DNA from: Pseudoduganella lutea
Lineage (GTDB): Bacteria > Pseudomonadota > Gammaproteobacteria > Burkholderiales > Burkholderiaceae_D
Direction of reading: 5' to 3'
Assembly: GCF_004209755.1 (NCBI RefSeq)
Contig: NZ_CP035913.1
Location: 3,720,001 to 3,784,000, forward strand
Length of the DNA stretch: 64,000 nt
Below the pieces are notes generated by a model, which saw only the letters and a program-made list of their open reading frames with translations, was not told the DNA's origin and searched no databases. Positions 55,519 to 64,000 of the stretch are shown piece after piece; position 1 is the stretch's first letter, and each line of letters begins with the position of its first letter. Made by a program: the position numbers and the translations under genes.

Positions 55519-56496
55519 TCAGGGCGTTCCGTTGCCGAAGTGGTCGAAGCCGGCCAGCCGCAACTCCAGCGGCGAACCCTGCCCATCCGTCAATTGCAGG
55601 CCCGGTGCCGCATCGATGCGGCCCACGCGCGTGACCGGGGTGCCGCAGGCGTCGCCCGCGGCCAGGATCGCCGCACGCTGCGCGGGCGCCGCGGTGAAGC
55701 ACAGCTCGTAGTCGTCGCCGCCGGCCGCCGTGAACGCGCGGCGCAATTCGGGGTCGTACCCGGCCAGCACGGGGCCGGCGGGCAGCGCGTCCACGTCGAG
55801 CGTGGCGCCGACGCGGGAGCGCTCGAGAATGTGTTCGAGATCGCCCACCAGGCCGTCGGAAATGTCGATCGCGGCGCGTGCCAGTCCGCGTTCGGCCAGC
55901 AGCAGGCCCAGGGCAACGCGCGGCGTGGGCAGGTGCAGGCGCTGTTCGGCCTGTCGCTGCGCATCGCCCGCCACGACGACTTCGCCGCGGATGCCGGCCA
56001 GCGCCAGCCGCGCATCGCCCAGCGTGCCGGAAATCCAGATATCGTCGCCCGGCTGTGCCGCGTCGCGCCGCAGTGCCTGGCCCGATACCACTTCGCCGAA
56101 CACGGTGATGCAGATGTTGAGGGGCCCCTTCGTCGTGTCGCCGCCGATCAGTTCGCAGTCATGCGCATCGGCCAGCGCGAACAGTCCGGTGGAAAAGCCG
56201 GCCAGCCAGTCGCGGTCGGCGGCGGGCAGTGCCAGCGCCAGTGTGAAGCCGGCCGGGCGCGCACCCATCGCCGCCAGGTCGGACAGGTTCACGGCCAGGC
56301 TTTTATGGCCGAGGCGGCGCGGGTCTTCGCCGGCAAAGAAATGGCGGCCTTCGACCAGCATGTCGGAAGAAATCGCCAGCGACCGGCCGGGCGCAACGCC
56401 CAGCAGGGCGCAATCGTCGCCAATGCCCAGTTGTGCCTTCGAGGCATGTGCCGGGCGAACGAAATACTGTTTGATCAGGTCGAATTCGGAGAGCAT
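55519..56496 (-). CDS. thiL: Thiamine-monophosphate kinase
   Basis: 325 residues from ATG 56496. ThiL phosphorylates thiamine monophosphate to thiamine diphosphate. Motifs: GIGDDCALL, ISSDMLVEGRHF, GHKSLAVNLSDLAAMGA, LIGGDTTKGP and AIDISDGLVGDLEHI, with a C-terminal GGDDYEL. Convergent with the c-di-GMP gene (13 nt gap). Confidence 0.95.
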   Translation of the reverse strand: MLSEFDLIKQYFVRPAHASKAQLGIGDDCALLGVAPGRSLAISSDMLVEGRHFFAGEDPRRLGHKSLAVNLSDLAAMGARPAGFTLALALPAADRDWLAGFSTGLFALADAHDCELIGGDTTKGPLNICITVFGEVVSGQALRRDAAQPGDDIWISGTLGDARLALAGIRGEVVVAGDAQRQAEQRLHLPTPRVALGLLLAERGLARAAIDISDGLVGDLEHILERSRVGATLDVDALPAGPVLAGYDPELRRAFTAAGGDDYELCFTAAPAQRAAILAAGDACGTPVTRVGRIDAAPGLQLTDGQGSPLELRLAGFDHFGNGTP

Positions 56497-56558
56497 GCCT
56501 TCATTGTAAGGCCATCGCCGGGCCGCCGGGCGGCCAGGCAGCTCAACGCACCAACGCC

Positions 56559-56759
56559 TCAGCGGCGGCGCATGGCCCGCGCCATGATGCGGCGCGGCCG
56601 ATCGCGCGCATAAATCCACGCGCAGCCCGCGGTGACGGCGGTGGCCGACAGGGCCAATTCCCATTCCGCTTTGTGCGGGGTGAAAAACAGGGCTACCGTG
56701 GTGACCGGAAATACCACGCCCGTCACGCGGGAGCACGTACGCCAGAAGATGGCCCGCAT
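56559..56759 (-). CDS. Small membrane protein (hypothetical)
   Basis: 66 residues with two hydrophobic segments (about 10-27 and 34-50) and basic ends, an inner-membrane hairpin. AAAGGG lies 6 nt before the ATG. It is upstream of thiL by 62 nt on the same strand and may be a leader of that unit. No family recognised. Confidence 0.55.
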   Translation of the reverse strand: MRAIFWRTCSRVTGVVFPVTTVALFFTPHKAEWELALSATAVTAGCAWIYARDRPRRIMARAMRRR

Positions 56760-57108
56760 GCCTGACCCTTTCCAGGTATTGAAATGCCGCCAGTCTAGAA
56801 GAACATTTTCCTTAAGTAAAGATTTTTGTTAAATAATTGTTAATTACGAGTTGATAGTTTGCGACTCGCCGGCAAAGATCGGCAGGGAGTACCGTCTGAA
56901 CTACAGGTATTTACTGAGCGTACTTCGTGTAAATCCGAAGCTGCCACGGCGTCGTTAGCACGGGCATACCAATAGGAAAGGTTATTTCGCATATAGGCGC
57001 CATACAAAATTCGGTCTTGACGGAAGCGTTGGTAAAAATACCTACTTTGGCCTGGAATGCGGTCTGCTAGAATCAAAGGATTTCAGACAGCACAGGAAGG
57101 CAGCAGGC
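56760..57108 (+). other. Intergenic region upstream of maeB
   Basis: About 350 bp, AT-rich in its left part. A possible sigma-70 promoter lies at TTTGGC (57046) and TAGAAT (57068), 16 bp apart, ahead of maeB. An open frame of 78 codons on the minus strand (56840-57076) has no ribosome site and is rejected. No terminator clearly seen. Confidence 0.45.
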
Positions 57109-59427
57109 ATGGATTCGTCATCTGACAAGAAAGAGGAATTGCGGCAACAACTGCGTCTGGCGGCGCTCGAGTATCACGAGTTTCCGCGGCCGGGCAAGAT
57201 CAGCGTAACCCCGACCAAGACACTGACGAACCAGCGCGACCTGGCCCTGGCGTATTCGCCGGGCGTGGCCGCGCCCTGCGAGGAAATCGTCGTCGACCCG
57301 TCGGCCGCCTATAAATATACGGCGCGCGGCAACCTGGTGGCCGTGATCTCGAACGGCACCGCCGTGCTGGGCCTGGGCAATATCGGCGCCCTGGCATCGA
57401 AGCCTGTGATGGAAGGCAAGGGCGTGCTGTTCAAGAAGTTCGCCGGCATCGATGTGTTCGACATCGAAATCAACGAACAGGATCCGGACAAGCTGATCGA
57501 CATCATTGCGGCGCTGGAACCCACGTTCGGCGGCGTGAACCTGGAAGACATCAAGGCGCCCGAGTGCTTCTACATCGAGCGCGAGCTGCGCAAGCGCATG
57601 AAGATCCCTGTCTTCCACGACGATCAGCACGGCACCGCGATCATCGTGGGCGCCGCAATCCTGAACGGTATTTCGCTGGTCGGCAAGAACATCAAGGAAT
57701 GCAAGCTGGTCGTTTCCGGCGCCGGCGCGGCCGCGCTGGCCTGCCTGGACCTGATCGTCGACCTCGGCTTCCCGATCGAAAACATCTTCGTCACCGACCT
57801 GGCCGGCGTGGTCTACCAGGGCCGCACCGAACTGATGGATCCGGACAAGGAGCGCTTCGCCCGCGACACCACGGCGCGCACGCTGGGTGAAGTGATCGCC
57901 GGCGCGGACATCTTCCTGGGCCTGTCCGCCGGCGGCGTGCTCAAACAGCACATGGTGCAGCAGATGGCGGCGCGCCCGATCATCCTGGCGCTGGCCAACC
58001 CGAACCCGGAAATCCTGCCGGAAGACGTGAAGGCCGTGCGCGACGACGCCGTCATCTGTACCGGCCGTTCGGATTACCCGAACCAGGTCAACAACGTGCT
58101 GTGCTTCCCGTACATCTTCCGCGGCGCGCTCGATTGCGGCGCCAGCACGATCACGCGTGAGATGGAAATCGCCGTCGTGCACGCGATCGCCGACCTGGCG
58201 CATGCCGAGCAGTCCGACGTGGTGGCCACCACCTACGGTTTCACGAACCTCTCGTTCGGGCCCGAGTACCTGATCCCGATGCCGTTCGATCCGCGCCTGC
58301 TGATCAAGATCGCGCCTGCCGTGGCCAAGGCGGCCGAGGACTCCGGTGTCGCCACGCGTCCGATCAAGGACCTGGAAGCGTATGCCGACAGCTTGCAGCA
58401 GTTCGTCTACCGCAGCGGCACGTTCATGAAGCCGCTGTTCGCGCAGGCCAAGATCACGAGCCCGGACACCAAGCGCATCGTCTACGCCGAGGGCGAAGAA
58501 GAACGCGTGCTGCGTGCCGTGCAGGTGGTGGTCGACGAACGCCTGGCGCGTCCGATCCTGGTCGGCCGCCCGGCCGTGCTGGAATCGCGCATCCAGAAGT
58601 TCGGCCTGCGCCTGAAGCAGGGCGTGGACTTCGACGTGATCAACCCGGATTACGACGACCGCTACCGCGATTACTGGACGTCGTACTACAACCTTGCCAA
58701 GCGCAAGGGCGTGACCGAGGAATACGCCAAGCTGGAAATGCGTCGCCGCCACAGCCTGATCGGCGCGATGATGATCAAGAAGGGCGATGCGGACGGCATG
58801 ATCTGCGGCACCTTCGGCACGACCCAGCTGCACCTGCACTACATCGACCAGGTGCTGGGCAAGCGCCCGGGCGCCAATGTGTACGCGGCGATGAACGTGC
58901 TGGTGCTGCCGGAGCGGCAACTGGTGATGGTGGATACCCACGTCAACGAAAACCCGACCGCCGAGCAGCTGGCCGAGATCACGATCATGGCCGCCGAAGA
59001 GATGCGCCGCTTCGGCCTGCAGCCGTCGGCCGCGCTGCTGTCGCATTCGAACTTCGGCTCGTCCAACAACGAATCCGCGCAGAAGATGCGCGCCGCGCTG
59101 GCGCTGATCCGCGAGCGCGCGCCGGACCTGGAAGTCGATGGCGAAATGCACGGCGACACCGCGCTCGATTCGAAGCTGCGCAAGAAGCTGATGCCGGATT
59201 CCACCCTGCAGCGCGATGCGAACCTGCTGGTGGCGCCGAACATCGAATCCGCCAACATCGCCTACAACCTGGTGAAAACGGCCGCCGGCAACGGCATCGC
59301 GATCGGCCCGATCCTGCTGGGCTGCGCCGCGCCGGTGCACATCCTCACCCCATCGGCCACCGTGCGCCGCATCGTCAACATGACGGCGCTGTGCGTCGTC
59401 GACGTGGTCGCCCAGCGCAACAACTGA
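57109..59427 (+). CDS. maeB: NADP-dependent malic enzyme (MaeB-type)
   Basis: 772 residues. Oxidative decarboxylation of malate to pyruvate with NADP. The malic enzyme part (1-about 430) has [25 protein letters not shown], the metal-binding [10 protein letters not shown] and [11 protein letters not shown]. The C-terminal part (about 430-772) is a phosphotransacetylase-like domain, probably allosteric, as in other MaeB. Ribosome site AGGAAGG. It feeds pyruvate and NADPH to the cell together with pyk. Confidence 0.97.
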   Translation: MDSSSDKKEELRQQLRLAALEYHEFPRPGKISVTPTKTLTNQRDLALAYSPGVAAPCEEIVVDPSAAYKYTARGNLVAVISNGTAVLGLGNIGALASKPVMEGKGVLFKKFAGIDVFDIEINEQDPDKLIDIIAALEPTFGGVNLEDIKAPECFYIERELRKRMKIPVFHDDQHGTAIIVGAAILNGISLVGKNIKECKLVVSGAGAAALACLDLIVDLGFPIENIFVTDLAGVVYQGRTELMDPDKERFARDTTARTLGEVIAGADIFLGLSAGGVLKQHMVQQMAARPIILALANPNPEILPEDVKAVRDDAVICTGRSDYPNQVNNVLCFPYIFRGALDCGASTITREMEIAVVHAIADLAHAEQSDVVATTYGFTNLSFGPEYLIPMPFDPRLLIKIAPAVAKAAEDSGVATRPIKDLEAYADSLQQFVYRSGTFMKPLFAQAKITSPDTKRIVYAEGEEERVLRAVQVVVDERLARPILVGRPAVLESRIQKFGLRLKQGVDFDVINPDYDDRYRDYWTSYYNLAKRKGVTEEYAKLEMRRRHSLIGAMMIKKGDADGMICGTFGTTQLHLHYIDQVLGKRPGANVYAAMNVLVLPERQLVMVDTHVNENPTAEQLAEITIMAAEEMRRFGLQPSAALLSHSNFGSSNNESAQKMRAALALIRERAPDLEVDGEMHGDTALDSKLRKKLMPDSTLQRDANLLVAPNIESANIAYNLVKTAAGNGIAIGPILLGCAAPVHILTPSATVRRIVNMTALCVVDVVAQRNN

Positions 59428-59444
59428 TCGCCGCACCGCTCCAT

Positions 59445-59472
59445 GAAAGCCGCCGCAAGGCGGCTTTTTTTC
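59445..59472 (+). terminator. Terminator after maeB
   Basis: AAAGCCGCC-GCAA-GGCGGCTTT hairpin with a run of T. Confidence 0.9.
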
Positions 59473-59486
59473 GTCCGATATTTCCT

Positions 59487-59513
59487 GAAAACCGGTGACA
59501 GACACCGGTTTTC
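59487..59513. repeat. GAAAACCGGTG/CACCGGTTTTC palindrome
   Basis: Perfect 11-bp arms around ACAGA. A related but differently sequenced member of the dispersed palindromes in this window, just before the DUF2214 gene. Confidence 0.75.
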
Positions 59514-59530
59514 GTGGAATATTCCAGACC

Positions 59531-59986
59531 ATGACCGACCTCATCCTTGCCATCGTCCACCACCTGATCGTGTTCGGCATTGCCGCCGTGCTGGCGGCGG
59601 AACTGGCGCTGCTGCGGCCCACGTCGATGTCGCCGCACACGGTGAAATTGCTGGGAAGGTTCGATGCGTTCTACGGTGTGCTGGCGCTGGCGATCCTGGT
59701 CGTCGGCTTCGGCCGCGTATTCCATGGGGCGAAGGGCGCGGACTTTTACCTGGACAATCCTGTCTTCTGGGCCAAGGTCGGTGCGTTCGGCATCGTCGGC
59801 ATCCTGTCGATCAAGCCGACGATGCAGATCGTCGCCTGGCAAAAATCGCTGAAGACCGATGCGGGGTTTACGCCATCCGCCGAGGAATTGAAAGGTGTGC
59901 GCCGGCGCAAACTGGCCGAAATCCACGTCTTCACGCTGATCCCGGTCGCCGCTGCGGCGATGGCGCGCGGTATCGGTCTTGGCTGA
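59531..59986 (+). CDS. DUF2214-family membrane protein
   Basis: 151 residues from ATG 59531. Four hydrophobic segments (about 4-24, 48-68, 80-100 and 128-146), typical of the DUF2214 family (PF09980) of integral membrane proteins, with LKLLGRFDAFYGVLAL-type content. Function unknown. It lies after maeB and before the D-rhamnan genes. Confidence 0.8.
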   Translation: MTDLILAIVHHLIVFGIAAVLAAELALLRPTSMSPHTVKLLGRFDAFYGVLALAILVVGFGRVFHGAKGADFYLDNPVFWAKVGAFGIVGILSIKPTMQIVAWQKSLKTDAGFTPSAEELKGVRRRKLAEIHVFTLIPVAAAAMARGIGLG

Positions 59987-59990
59987 AAGT

Positions 59991-60028
59991 TGCCTGGAAA
60001 ATAGGGTCCGTCCCCATTTTTCAAGCAA
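59991..60028. repeat. CTGGAAAATAGGG/CCCCATTTTT element
   Basis: Near twin of 25168-25198, located right after the DUF2214 stop codon (TGA at 59984-59986). Confidence 0.75.
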
Positions 60029-60075
60029 CACTGCATCTCCAAAAGTTTCGCTGTAACAAGATGTAATTGATGTAA

Positions 60076-61206
<1,131 letters not shown>

Positions 61207-61207
61207 C

Positions 61208-62143
61208 ATGGCCGCGGCCTTGCAGCTGTTGTCGCCGGCACGCGAAGGCGCCGGCAAGCGCGCGCTGGTAACCGGCATCGCCGGTTTCACGGGGCGCTAC
61301 GTTGCGCAGGAGCTGCGCGCCGCCGGCTACGAAGTATCCGGCCTGGCCACCCCGGGGAGCGATTGCGGCCCCGAAACGGTGGCGGTCGACCTGACCGATC
61401 GCGCCGCGCTGACCGCCGCGGTGCATGCACTGCAACCGGACGTGGTGATCCACCTGGCGGCGATCGCGTTCGTTGCCCACAGCGACGTCGAACAGATCTA
61501 TCGCGTCAACGTGACCGGCACCCGCAACCTGCTCGAAGCCCTGGCGACATCGCCGAAGAAACCGTCGGCCGTGCTCCTCGCATCGTCCGCCAACATCTAT
61601 GGCAACACCGATGCCGGCACGATCGGCGAAGACGTGCCGGCCGCTCCCGCCAACGACTACGCCGTCAGCAAGCTGGCCATGGAATACATGGCGCGGCTGT
61701 GGACGGACCGGCTGCCCCTGATCATCGTGCGGCCGTTCAACTACACCGGCGTGGGCCAGGCCGAGAACTTCCTGCTGCCGAAGATCGTGGCGCACTTCAG
61801 GCGGCGCGAGGCGCGCATCGAACTGGGCAACCTGCACGTGTGGCGTGATTTTTCCGACGTGCGCGTGGTGGCCGCCAGCTACCGCCACCTGGTCGCTGCC
61901 GGCCCCGCCGCCATCGGCAAGACGTTCAACGTCTGCTCCGGCAAGGCCTATTCACTGGGCGAGGCGCTCGACATGATGGGCACGATCGCGGGCTACCGGA
62001 TCGATGTGCATGTCAACCCCGCCTTCGTGCGCGCCAACGAAGTGGTGCGCCTGACCGGCGACAACACGCGCCTGCAAGCCGCCGTCGGCACGCTGGCCCC
62101 GCCGCCGCTGGAGCAGACCTTGCGCTGGATGTACGAGGCGTGA
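61208..62143 (+). CDS. rmd: GDP-4-keto-6-deoxy-D-mannose reductase (GDP-D-rhamnose synthase)
   Basis: 311 residues. SDR fold: VTGIAGFTGRYVAQELRAAG, HLAAIAFVAHSDVEQIYRVNVTGTRNLLEA, SSANIYG and YAVSKLAMEYMA (Tyr/Lys). The product is most likely GDP-D-rhamnose because it follows gmd directly and rhamnosyl/mannosyl transferases come next. It overlaps the next gene by 4 nt. Confidence 0.85.
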   Translation: MAAALQLLSPAREGAGKRALVTGIAGFTGRYVAQELRAAGYEVSGLATPGSDCGPETVAVDLTDRAALTAAVHALQPDVVIHLAAIAFVAHSDVEQIYRVNVTGTRNLLEALATSPKKPSAVLLASSANIYGNTDAGTIGEDVPAAPANDYAVSKLAMEYMARLWTDRLPLIIVRPFNYTGVGQAENFLLPKIVAHFRRREARIELGNLHVWRDFSDVRVVAASYRHLVAAGPAAIGKTFNVCSGKAYSLGEALDMMGTIAGYRIDVHVNPAFVRANEVVRLTGDNTRLQAAVGTLAPPPLEQTLRWMYEA

Positions 62144-63267
62144 CACTGAAAGTCGGCGTCTCCGCCACCACGACTGAACCCGGCCTCACCGGCGGCCATC
62201 TCGACGGGATCGGCGTGTACAGCCGCGCGCTGCTGCGCGAACTGCCGCGGGAGGGCGTTACCGTCGACGCCCGCTCGTTCGGCCCCGCCGCGCAACTCAC
62301 CGTTGGCCGCCCGATGCCGCGTTCGTTCCCGCTGGCGACGATGCGCGACCTCGTGTTGCCCGGCGCGTTGCCCGGTGCCCGGGAACACCTGGACGTGGAC
62401 CTGTTCCACGCCACCGATTACCGCATCGTCAGGATGGACCGGCCCATCGTGGCCACGCTGCACGACGCGCTGCCCATCGCCCATCCCGAGTGGTGCAACC
62501 CCAGGCTGCGCGGGCTGAAGAACTGGCTGCAGGCCCGGGCCGCGCGCAAGGCCGATCACGTGATCGCCCATACCCGCTTCACCATCGCCGAACTGGTGCA
62601 GTGCTTCGGTGTCGACGAGCGCCGCATCAGCGTGGTGCCGTGCGGCGTGGACGAGGAATGGCTCGATGCGCCCGACGCCGCGCAGGTCGGCGCCACGCTG
62701 GCGCAGCACGGCCTGCGGCCTGGTTATTTCCTTACCGTCGGCACGCTGCAGCCGCGCAAGAACATCGGCGCGCTGCTGCAGGCCTATCTCGGCCTGCCGG
62801 CCAGCGTGCGCGCGCAGCGCCAGCTCGTGATCGTGGGCGCGGCCGGTGCGCGCAGCGAAGAACTCGTGGCGCGCATCAAGGCCGCGCAGCAGAACGGCGA
62901 GAACGTGGTGTGGCTCAGCCGCCTGACCAGCAGCGAGGCGCTGCGCCACGTGTACGCGGGCGCCGGCGTGTTCGTGTTCCCCACGCTGTATGAAGGCTTC
63001 GGCATCCCGGTGGTGGAGGCCTTTGCCTCCGGCGTGCCGGTGGTGGCGTCGAACGCCACCTCGGTGCCGGAAGTATCGGGCGGCGCGGCGATCGAAGTCG
63101 ACCCGATGTCGAGCGCCGCCATCGGCGCGGCCATGCTGGAACTGGCGCGCGACGAGGCGCTGCGCGATCGCTGCATCGCCGCCGGCAAGGCGCGCGCGGC
63201 GGGACTGACATGGCGCGATACCGCGCGCAAGACCGCGGCTGTCTATGAAGCCGTGCTGAAAAACTGA
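62140..63267 (+). CDS. Glycosyltransferase family 4 (WbpY-like)
   Basis: 375 residues from GTG 62140, overlapping the rmd stop. GT-B fold: GGHLDGIGVYSRALLREL, DLFHATDYRIVR, HTRFTIAELVQ, YFLTVGTLQPRKNIGALLQAY and PTLYEGFGIPVVEAFASGVPVVASN (E-x7-E). Cytoplasmic transferase of D-rhamnose or mannose to a lipid-linked chain; the substrate is inferred from gmd-rmd. Confidence 0.85.
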   Translation: MTLKVGVSATTTEPGLTGGHLDGIGVYSRALLRELPREGVTVDARSFGPAAQLTVGRPMPRSFPLATMRDLVLPGALPGAREHLDVDLFHATDYRIVRMDRPIVATLHDALPIAHPEWCNPRLRGLKNWLQARAARKADHVIAHTRFTIAELVQCFGVDERRISVVPCGVDEEWLDAPDAAQVGATLAQHGLRPGYFLTVGTLQPRKNIGALLQAYLGLPASVRAQRQLVIVGAAGARSEELVARIKAAQQNGENVVWLSRLTSSEALRHVYAGAGVFVFPTLYEGFGIPVVEAFASGVPVVASNATSVPEVSGGAAIEVDPMSSAAIGAAMLELARDEALRDRCIAAGKARAAGLTWRDTARKTAAVYEAVLKN

Positions 63268-63272
63268 ACAGA

Positions 63273-64000
63273 ATGCGCGTCCTTCATTTCTACAAGACGT
63301 ATTACCCCGACTCATGGGGCGGCGTGGAACAGGCGATCCGCCAGATCTGCATGGGCACCGCACGCCTGGGCATCACCAACGAAGTGTTGACGCTGACCCG
63401 CAATGGCGGCCCGGCGCGCATGGAGATCGACGGCCACGTGGTGCACCGCGTGCCGCTGGATATCGAGATCGCATCGAACGCGATGTCGTTCGCGTCGATC
63501 CGCGCGCTGGCGCGGCTGGCCCGCTCGGCGGACGTGGTGCATTACCACTTCCCCTGGCCGTTCGGCGACCTGGCGCATTTTCTCGCCCGCGTGAAGAAAC
63601 CATCGGTCGTCACCTATCACTCGGACATCGTGCGGCAGAAGGCGCTGCTCAAGCTGTATTCGCCGCTGATGCATCGTTTCCTCGCCAACGTGGACGGCAT
63701 CGTTGCCACGTCGCCGAACTACTTTGCATCGTCCGACGTGCTGCGGCGCTACGGCGAGAAGGTGCGCGCGATCCCGTTCGGGCTGGACCGGAACACGTAT
63801 CCGCAGCCGACGCCGGAGCGGCTGGCGCACTGGCGCGCCGAGGCGGGCGAGCGCTTCTTCCTGTTCGTCGGCGTGCTGCGCTACTACAAGGGCTTGCACA
63901 TCCTGCTCGATGCGCTGGCACGTTGCGAATACCCGGTGGTGATCGTTGGCGCCGGGCCGATCGAGAACGAGCTGAAGGAGCATGCCCGCCGTCTGGGGTT
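63273..64000 (+). CDS. Glycosyltransferase family 4 (WbpZ-like), partial
   Basis: 242 codons visible from ATG 63273; continues beyond the right edge. The N-terminal FYKTYYPDSWGGVEQAI, YHSDIVRQKALLKLYSPLMHRFL, ATSPNYF and FLFVGVLRYYKGLHILLDAL are GT4 patterns of D-rhamnosyl/mannosyl transferases. It lies 5 nt after the preceding transferase gene, same operon. Confidence 0.85.
   Translation, partial: MRVLHFYKTYYPDSWGGVEQAIRQICMGTARLGITNEVLTLTRNGGPARMEIDGHVVHRVPLDIEIASNAMSFASIRALARLARSADVVHYHFPWPFGDLAHFLARVKKPSVVTYHSDIVRQKALLKLYSPLMHRFLANVDGIVATSPNYFASSDVLRRYGEKVRAIPFGLDRNTYPQPTPERLAHWRAEAGERFFLFVGVLRYYKGLHILLDALARCEYPVVIVGAGPIENELKEHARRLG

Noticed and set aside
56840..57076. 78-residue minus-strand frame upstream of maeB
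   Set aside because: No ribosome site and implausible composition; region reads as promoter DNA.

Overview
The window looks like chromosome of a high-GC betaproteobacterium of the Oxalobacteraceae (Massilia, Duganella or Pseudoduganella type). This rests on the gene content and order (recA-recX, sucCD, pilA with a sigma-54 promoter, purC-purE-purK-tsaC, pgk-pyk-fba), on the protein sequences, and on dispersed short palindromes built around GGGGAC/GTCCCC. No database search was possible, so the genus is an inference.

Layout. 1-2926 (minus): a two-component system transcribed with a DUF4212/sodium-solute symporter pair. 3000-4900: LexA-controlled recA, a terminator, then recX. 5457-8272: sucC, sucD and an FHA protein. 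8402-8993: a type IV pilin gene with sigma-54 promoter and terminator. 9208-9795: a small stand-alone protein with a CHAT/caspase-like His/Cys pattern.

9813-21777 is the accessory heart of the window. An approximately 11.5 kb integrative element sits in the 3' end of moaC. It has left a 201-bp, 11-mismatch duplicate of that end at the far boundary, and all the differences are synonymous. A tyrosine recombinase gene lies beside the rebuilt moaC, and paired TGGGACA(A/G) repeats occur at both ends. Cargo: an unknown CPTC-motif protein, several small unknown proteins, a serine recombinase with tandem 14-bp promoter repeats, two HEPN-like proteins meeting tail to tail with a P-loop ATPase of the Sll1717 type, a ScoMcrA-like HNH endonuclease, a truncated Rha-like phage regulator, and several clusters of non-coding repeats. 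It reads as a small anti-phage island, and the HEPN/ATPase block is the best candidate for an undescribed system.

21800-34902: an M48 periplasmic protease, a YheT-type hydrolase, an NTF2-like protein, a zf-CHCC protein, azlCD, the glycolytic run pgk-pyk-fba, then the purC-purE-purK-tsaC operon. 35103-46831: a GDSL lipoprotein, an OmpW-type porin, a hybrid histidine kinase, a flavin reductase, msrA, an unusual hemerythrin-PdxH fusion, tcdA, thpR, an FKBP isomerase, cysK, two small Cys-containing proteins, and a zinc-type CDF exporter with its ArsR regulator. 46894-59986: a 1033-aa RTX metalloprotease, a CinA/PncC amidase, a hybrid kinase coupled to a REC-PAS-GGDEF-EAL-REC c-di-GMP protein, thiL, maeB and a DUF2214 membrane protein. 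60163-64000: gmd, rmd and two glycosyltransferases, the start of a D-rhamnan (common-antigen-like) polysaccharide locus that runs off the right edge.

Most genes outside 9.8-21.3 kb are ordinary core genes in tight operons with GC-rich codon use. The island is visibly richer in A and T and in non-coding repeats.
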